From assembly GCA_021371795.1 (NCBI GenBank), contig JAJFVK010000010.1, forward strand, positions 1 through 55,401: 55,401 nt of DNA, in the 5' to 3' direction. The notes under the pieces are model-generated. The model saw only the letters and a program-made list of their open reading frames with translations, made no database searches and was not told the DNA's origin. Shown here piece by piece: positions 51,142-55,401 of the stretch. Every line of letters starts with the position of its first letter. The first letter of the stretch is position 1. This stretch comes from Planctomycetaceae bacterium. GTDB taxonomy: Bacteria > Planctomycetota > Phycisphaerae > Sedimentisphaerales > UBA12454. The translations under genes and the position numbers were made by a program.

Positions 51142-51299
51142 GCGGAAGTTTTGAGCATTGTGATTTTGGTAATTTGATATTGTTTAGGGTTTAGAAATTC
51201 GGATTTCGGATTTTAATATATAGTGTTTATTCGTGTCGGAGCGAATGGGTAGATTCGTGGTTTTTAAGTTACGCTAAGTTGTGTTTGGGAGTTTATGCA

Positions 51300-51392
51300 A
51301 TGTCTAAAGTATTAGCTTTCGTTTGCGTTGTTTTTTTTGCAATTCAAAATTCCGGCTGCTGCATCGCTGATGTTACTGATAGTCCATACTAA
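51300..51392 (+). CDS. Possible 30-residue lipoprotein-like peptide
   Basis: ATG at 51300 to TAA at 51390-51392. The peptide begins MSKVLAFVCVVFFAIQNSGCC, a good lipoprotein signal sequence with a cysteine pair about residues 20-21, and ends after only nine more residues. It could be a real mini-lipoprotein or the remnant start of a lost secreted gene before the LacI gene. No strong RBS (GGGAG at 51287 is 9 bases away). Low certainty. Confidence 0.3.
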   Translation: MSKVLAFVCVVFFAIQNSGCCIADVTDSPY

Positions 51393-51438
51393 CTAAACAG
51401 AATATAGCAGTTGATATTACATTAAAGGTGGGAAAAAA

Positions 51439-52494
51439 ATGGCATCTGGTGCAGCAAGTTTGAGGGATGTCGCGCAGGCGGCAAACGTGTCCGTTCCAAC
51501 GGCTTCGCGTATTCTTCGCAGGGTAGATATTGCGAGATTTTCTGAAGATACGTGCAGCAGGGTATGGGCAGCTGCGGAAAAACTCCGTTATCGTCCAAAT
51601 ATGCTGGTCAAAGGGCTTCAAACAGGCCTGACGCATACGATAGGTGCAATGGTTCCTCCTTTTGATTCTTACTGGTCGTCGGTTTTATACGGTATTCACG
51701 ACACGTTGATTTCAGTTGATTTCGTTCCGATTAATCTTTGGGTTCGCCACGGCGATAATTTTGCCAGCAGCGGGCCGGTGGATGATTTGGAACAGATTCA
51801 CAGGCTTATAGACAGGCGTATTGACGGCGTGATAATGTGGCCGCCGATAACGCCGGATTTTTACGAACACAATGAAGAGCTGGCGTCAAGAAATGTTCCT
51901 GTTGTTACAATCGACCATGAGCTTCCGGTAAAATATGGTGCGGATTCAGTTACGACAAATGAAGAGCATGGCGCTGAACTTGTGGCGAAACATTTATTGG
52001 ATTTGGGGCATCGTAACATAGCGCACTTTGGCGATATTGGTATTGATACGTACAGTTGGGCGCAACGACGCAGAAGATTTTTTGAAAAGCGAATTGATAC
52101 GGTACAGGGGGCTTCGTGTTTTGCTGTCGAGAAACCGAAGAACGCTGACGGCATTGAAATCGCGAAGAAAATATTGACAGCTAATCCGCGTCCGACAGCC
52201 GTTTATGCCGCCAGCGATACGCTTGCCCGATATGTATATCTTGCCGCGGCGGAACTTAAATTGAGAATTCCGGAACATTTGTCTGTTGTTGGGTTTGCCG
52301 ATTTGGATTTCGCGGCGTATATGATGCCGGCACTGACATCTGTAAAACAAAATGGGTATGAAATTGGTCGTAAAGCGGCCAAACTTTTAACCGACCGTAT
52401 CATGGGAAAATATACACAAAACGCTATTCAAAACATTGTGATGAATTGTGAACTGGTTATTCGCGGTTCCACTGCACCGGTTAAAGTTGTTTAG
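51439..52494 (+). CDS. LacI-family transcriptional regulator
   Basis: 351 residues. The N-terminal HTH SLRDVAQAANVSVPTASRILRRVD (about 7-30) is followed by a hinge helix and a periplasmic-binding-like sensor domain from about 65. There TIGAMVPPFDSYWSSVLYGIHDTL, ARNVPVV-like SRNVPVVTIDHELP and PTAVYAASDTLARYVYLAAAELKLRIPEHLSVVGFADLDFAAYMMPALTSVKQ are typical. It should bind sugars or nucleosides and repress nearby or distant operons. No sugar operon adjoins, so its target is elsewhere. The N-terminus is longer than usual by about 5 residues before the HTH. Confidence 0.93.
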   Translation: MASGAASLRDVAQAANVSVPTASRILRRVDIARFSEDTCSRVWAAAEKLRYRPNMLVKGLQTGLTHTIGAMVPPFDSYWSSVLYGIHDTLISVDFVPINLWVRHGDNFASSGPVDDLEQIHRLIDRRIDGVIMWPPITPDFYEHNEELASRNVPVVTIDHELPVKYGADSVTTNEEHGAELVAKHLLDLGHRNIAHFGDIGIDTYSWAQRRRRFFEKRIDTVQGASCFAVEKPKNADGIEIAKKILTANPRPTAVYAASDTLARYVYLAAAELKLRIPEHLSVVGFADLDFAAYMMPALTSVKQNGYEIGRKAAKLLTDRIMGKYTQNAIQNIVMNCELVIRGSTAPVKVV

Positions 52495-52632
52495 CCGTGG
52501 CCGGTATTTTAATCCTCGTAGGGGACGGCAACGCGTTATTTCTACCGGACATCCGCGAAAACGGATGGAAGTGGAGAAATCATTTAAAACAGAAAATTCC
52601 CAAATGAAATCTTCATTCTTCAATATTCAATC

Positions 52633-53787
52633 TTAAATCTTTCGTTGTACACTGTCGCCTCCGTATTTCTTCTTGATTTTGTCGAAGACTTGATCGACTT
52701 TTTTCTGCTTGTTGTCGGTTGGCTCCGAGAATAATAATTTTTGTCCGCTGCCTTCTGCTGTTAATCCGGAAACGCCGAAGCCTAAAAGCCGCAGTGCGCC
52801 GGCCGATTTACCGTGCCATTCTTCGAATACTTTTTTTGCTTCATCCCATAGCACTTTGCTGACATTGGTGGAATTGGCGAACGTATGACTTCTCGTTACG
52901 GTTTTGAAATTTCCATAACGCAGTTTGAGCGTAATGGTTTTGCCCTCGATGTTTTCTTCACGCAATCTGCCGGCAACTTCCTCGACCTGATTGAATAAAA
53001 CTTCGAGCAGGGCGGCTTTATCTGAAACATCTTTTGGAAACGTCTCTTCAGCCGACATTCCTTTTGTGTCTCTATCAGGTTCAACAGGCCTGTCGTCAAT
53101 TCCCTGCGTAAGCAGAAGCAAATCCTCGGCCTGATTGCCAAGTATTGATTGCAATGTTTTCAAAGACGTCTGTCGAAGTTGCTGAATGGTATTGATTCCG
53201 ATATTGTTAAGAGCCGCGGCGGTAACTTTCCCAACGCCCCAGATTTTCGAGATGTTCAGCGGGTCGAGAATCTGCTGCTTGTTTTCTTCGGTGATAATCA
53301 CAAAGCCGTCCGGCTTTTGCAAATCGCTGGCGAGCTTTGCGAGGAATTTATTCGGCGCGATGCCGACGGACGCTGTAAGGCCGATTTCGGTTTTGATTCT
53401 GTCTTTTATGGTGTGCCCGATTTTTTCAGCCGAGCCGAAAAGTGTGATAGAGCCGGTAACATCGAGAAATGCTTCATCGAGTGAAAGTTGTTCGACATCT
53501 GGCGTGAAGTCGTTGAAGATTTTGATTATTTGTTTTGATATTTCGCTGTACCGTTCCATTCTAACCGGCAGCAGAATAATATTTGGGCAAAGTTTAAGGG
53601 CTTGCGATGTTGGCAAGGCGGAGTGAACGCCGAATTTCCGTGCCTCGTAGGATGCCGCCGCGACAACGCCTCGCTGCTGAACTGTCCCGCCGACGATTAG
53701 AGGTTTGCCCTTTAGAGATGGATTGTCCATCTGCTCAACAGAGGCATAAAATGCATCCATATCGATATGAAGAATATATCTTGGCAT
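52633..53787 (-). CDS. dinB: DNA polymerase IV (DinB), Y-family
   Basis: 384 residues. The palm domain has ILHIDMDAFYASVEQ (catalytic Asp), and SLDEAFLDVTGSITLFGSAEKIGHTIKDRI with the acidic pair. KIWGVGKVTAAALNNIGI is the HhH and the little-finger domain ends the protein. The steric gate region FYASVE is normal. It performs error-prone translesion synthesis. There is no LexA box I can recognise upstream in 53788-53830. Its C-terminus (DKIKKKYGGDSVQRKI) lacks an obvious beta-clamp motif beyond QKLLF. Probably monocistronic. Confidence 0.95.
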   Translation of the reverse strand: MPRYILHIDMDAFYASVEQMDNPSLKGKPLIVGGTVQQRGVVAAASYEARKFGVHSALPTSQALKLCPNIILLPVRMERYSEISKQIIKIFNDFTPDVEQLSLDEAFLDVTGSITLFGSAEKIGHTIKDRIKTEIGLTASVGIAPNKFLAKLASDLQKPDGFVIITEENKQQILDPLNISKIWGVGKVTAAALNNIGINTIQQLRQTSLKTLQSILGNQAEDLLLLTQGIDDRPVEPDRDTKGMSAEETFPKDVSDKAALLEVLFNQVEEVAGRLREENIEGKTITLKLRYGNFKTVTRSHTFANSTNVSKVLWDEAKKVFEEWHGKSAGALRLLGFGVSGLTAEGSGQKLLFSEPTDNKQKKVDQVFDKIKKKYGGDSVQRKI

Positions 53788-54173
53788 AGAGGAATTATAG
53801 CGAATGAAATTATTGGTTAAAGGTTAAATTGTAGGGGCGGACCTGGGTGTCTGCCCAATTTCATTCTCGTGCAGCGCTCCGTACTAAATGCTATCATTTT
53901 TTGTTTTTTTCTGTGAATTTCTGTTGTTTTGCTGCGATTTACTATTATTTGCCTGCATTTAGTTGACTAAAATTACTTAAAACGCGGATTTCTTAAGTTT
54001 TTTCGTTTAAATTCACGCAAGTTGAGTATTTTTGAGTGAAAATACGCGAAATTTGCGTGTAAATATGCGCAATTCAATGGTTTTTTGCGTGTAATAATGC
54101 GTCGTAGCGTAGCGAAGACCCCCGATTTTTTAGGATTTTTCTACCTCAAAAGAAAAATCGGAGGGGGCAAGAA
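53788..54173. other. Spacer between dinB and IS copy 2
   Basis: 386 AT-rich bases without a gene. Includes a GGGCGGAC / GTCTGCCC hairpin at 53835-53856 (one mismatch), a tract of CGCGAAATTTGCG/GCGCAA-type words at 53990-54110 (the 13-mer near 54036 matches one near 143), and a CCGATTTTT / AAAAATCGG pair at 54122-54130 and 54153-54161 directly before the IS end at 54174. Confidence 0.6.
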
Positions 54174-54212
54174 TGAGGTGCTAAACGAATGACGGACACT
54201 CGGTGATTGAAT

Positions 54213-55088
54213 TTATGCTACCTGTTTCCGTTCTTTTTCGCTTATTTCCTCATATTCCGCTGGGCTGACATACCCAAGCGAAGCATGACGACGCCGACGA
54301 TTATAAAATATCTCCACGTATTTGAAAATATCTTTTTTCGCTTCCGCAAAATTAATATATTTCTTATCTCTGATCCACTCGGTTTTCAAACTCCCGAAAA
54401 AACTTTCCATACACGCATTATCCCAGCAATCGCCTTTGCGACTCATACTGCAAACTATTCCGTTACCTCGCAACATATCCTGAAAATCTTCACTGGCATA
54501 TTGAACGCCGCGATCACTGTGATGAATCAATCCTGATGCCGGTCTTCGCTGCCCAACCGCCATCCTTAATGCATCCATTACAAGCTTTGAATCTATCCGC
54601 TCACTCATCGACCAACCTATTATTCTGCGTGAGTATAAATCCATCACCGCAGCAAAATACAGCCAGCCTTGTTCTGTAGGAATATACGTTATATCAGCCG
54701 CCCATTTGGTATTTATCGCAGCAGCTTTAAAGTTTCGTTCAAGAAGATTATCTGCTATCGCCATGGTATGATTCGAATCTGTAGTATGTACGAACCTGCG
54801 TTTTACACATGAAAACAGGCCAATCCGACGCATTATACGACGAAGCGTCTCTTGACAGCATTTTATCTTTGTCGGCAAATCACTATATACTTTTCGATAG
54901 CCGTAAATCCTTTCACTTTCAAAATACGATTTCGCCGCGGCCTGCGAAATTGCTTCTCGCCTTTGCTGTGCTGTCGAAGGCTTATGTTTTAAATGACCGT
55001 AATAACCGCTGTCGCTTACATCCAGTACTTTGCACATTATGGCAGTTGGAAATTCGCTGTCGTGCTGTTTTATCCATTGGAATTTCAT
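54213..55088 (-). CDS. IS3 transposase OrfB (DDE integrase domain)
   Basis: 291 residues. An HTH_21-like region (about 38-95, STAQQRREAI...YGYRKVYSDLP) precedes the rve catalytic core: Asp132 (AADITYIP), Asp192 (HHSDRGVQY) and Glu228 (NACMESFFGSLKTE), with the D-35-E spacing. The reading frame is intact. The ATG (55088) overlaps the OrfA stop by four bases (ATGA) and is preceded by AAGGAG, so it can also be translated alone. Expressed as OrfAB fusion if the A7G site frameshifts; the -1 frame is open from there to this start. Confidence 0.95.
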   Translation of the reverse strand: MKFQWIKQHDSEFPTAIMCKVLDVSDSGYYGHLKHKPSTAQQRREAISQAAAKSYFESERIYGYRKVYSDLPTKIKCCQETLRRIMRRIGLFSCVKRRFVHTTDSNHTMAIADNLLERNFKAAAINTKWAADITYIPTEQGWLYFAAVMDLYSRRIIGWSMSERIDSKLVMDALRMAVGQRRPASGLIHHSDRGVQYASEDFQDMLRGNGIVCSMSRKGDCWDNACMESFFGSLKTEWIRDKKYINFAEAKKDIFKYVEIFYNRRRRHASLGYVSPAEYEEISEKERKQVA

Positions 55089-55372
55089 TGCGACTCCTTT
55101 GCAAAGTACGCCGCCGCTTTTTTTAAAATGTCGTTCTCCATCCTCAACCTGGCGTTTTCTTTGCGAAGCTGCTGAAGTTCATCTGCTGTAGGCTGGGTCT
55201 GATTTTCCGGCGGCAGATCATTTGAGAGCCTGAATTTATTGATCCAGTATCTGACTGACCATGCGGATACGCCGAGTTTTCTTCCTGCTTCGGTTAGAGA
55301 ATAGCCTTGTTCTGTGACGAGTTTTGCCGCCTGTAACTTGAAATCTTTACTGTAATGTTTGTACTGTGCCAT
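55085..55372 (-). CDS. IS3 OrfA (HTH DNA-binding subunit)
   Basis: 95 residues from the ATG at 55372, with AGGAG nine bases upstream; a GTG at 55381 gives three more residues. An HTH domain (YSKDFKLQAAKLVTEQGYSLTEAGRKLGVSAWSVRYWINKF) is followed by a leucine-zipper-like coiled coil (ELQQLRKENARLRMENDILKKAAAYFAKE), as in typical IS3 OrfA proteins. It binds the terminal repeats and, alone, represses transposition. The A7G run at 55118-55124 (plus-strand T7) sits in the DILKKA codons. Confidence 0.93.
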   Translation of the reverse strand: MAQYKHYSKDFKLQAAKLVTEQGYSLTEAGRKLGVSAWSVRYWINKFRLSNDLPPENQTQPTADELQQLRKENARLRMENDILKKAAAYFAKESQ

Positions 55373-55401
55373 GTTGGACACTCCTTTCTGGGGGTATTAT
55401 A

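Larger units (their letters stand above)
50949..51438. other. Spacer upstream of LacI-type gene, with repeats and a tiny ORF
   Basis: 490 bases without a main gene. It contains a GTGGGC-TTTA-GCCCAC hairpin at 51126-51141 in a GTAGGGTGGGC context common in bacterial intergenic repeats. ATTCGTG words at 51230-51260 match those near 33640 and 10852. A 30-codon frame with a signal-like sequence lies at 51300-51392. The LacI leader has GTGGGAAAA before the ATG. Confidence 0.55.
54174..55401 (-). mobile_element. IS3-family insertion sequence (copy 2, left end beyond window)
   Basis: The right end begins TGAGGTGC at 54174. The 140 bases from here match copy 1 exactly in inverted orientation. Contains OrfA and OrfB in the standard IS3 layout with an A7G slippery run between them. 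The left terminal repeat should lie just past 55401. GGACACTC occurs near both ends of the element in the same orientation (54193 and 55376). Complete except for the extreme left tip. Confidence 0.93.

Noticed and set aside
1-55401. Circular molecule closed through the IS
   Set aside because: The two edge IS segments are inverted and do not join into one continuous element.

Overview
The window looks like chromosomal DNA of a Gram-negative, PEP-CTERM-bearing bacterium, most probably Planctomycetota of the Phycisphaerae type. The basis is LPS-export proteins (LptB and two LptF/LptG permeases), two PEP-CTERM surface proteins, a GH172/DUF2961 secreted protein, TIGR02757 and DUF362 proteins, and dnaA outside the usual dnaA-dnaN context. 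This assignment is inference. No rRNA, tRNA or CRISPR array was seen. Both ends lie inside inverted copies of one IS3-family element (1-140 and 54174-55401, identical over 140 bp). This is what an assembly contig broken at a repeat would look like.

Layout. 0.7-7.8 kb: two PEP-CTERM proteins, SppA peptidase (antisense), then a co-directional run of CorA-like transporter, zinc-ribbon protein, aldose epimerase, LemA and an HtpX-like M48 protease. 8.1-10.6 kb: an AT-rich lone gene fusing a PD-(D/E)XK nuclease-like domain to a P-loop NTPase, the best candidate for an undescribed defence protein, bordered by gene-poor repeat-rich DNA. 11.3-19.5 kb: a secreted protein, TIGR02757, an amidohydrolase-like protein with an NSS transporter and a tiny MetS-like subunit, MazG, an Rrf2 regulator, a STAS/anti-sigma kinase/amidase-lipoprotein group and a phosphoesterase. 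19.5-29.3 kb: deaminase, aminotransferase, two Lpt permeases, a deacetylase/glycosyltransferase/pseudophosphatase operon, RsmE, ParA, NusB and RibH.

29.7-38.8 kb: TPR protein, periplasmic PPIase, LptB-Def, Fmt-RsmB, a DnaA-box cluster followed by dnaA, and a GH172-like secreted protein. 38.9-44.9 kb: AAA/DUF4143 ATPase, lipoprotein, M20 peptidase, DUF362, PilZ and TsaD. 44.9-46.8 kb: a toxin-antitoxin island (HicAB and MNT-HEPN), each module with a near-perfect or perfect sigma70 promoter. 46.9-53.8 kb: NnrD-AroF, an EF-hand protein behind a textbook sigma54 promoter, azoreductase, HNH nuclease, a LacI regulator and DinB.

Functional themes are envelope biogenesis (Lpt, SppA, HtpX/LemA, amidase, PEP-CTERM, HpnK-like deacetylase with GT2), core information processing (DnaA, Fmt, Def, RsmB, RsmE, NusB, TsaD, DinB) and defence or mobile functions (nuclease-NTPase, two TA modules, IS3, HNH). 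Intergenic spacers repeatedly hold small hairpins and recurring AT-rich word families, typical of a genome carrying many short dispersed non-coding repeats.
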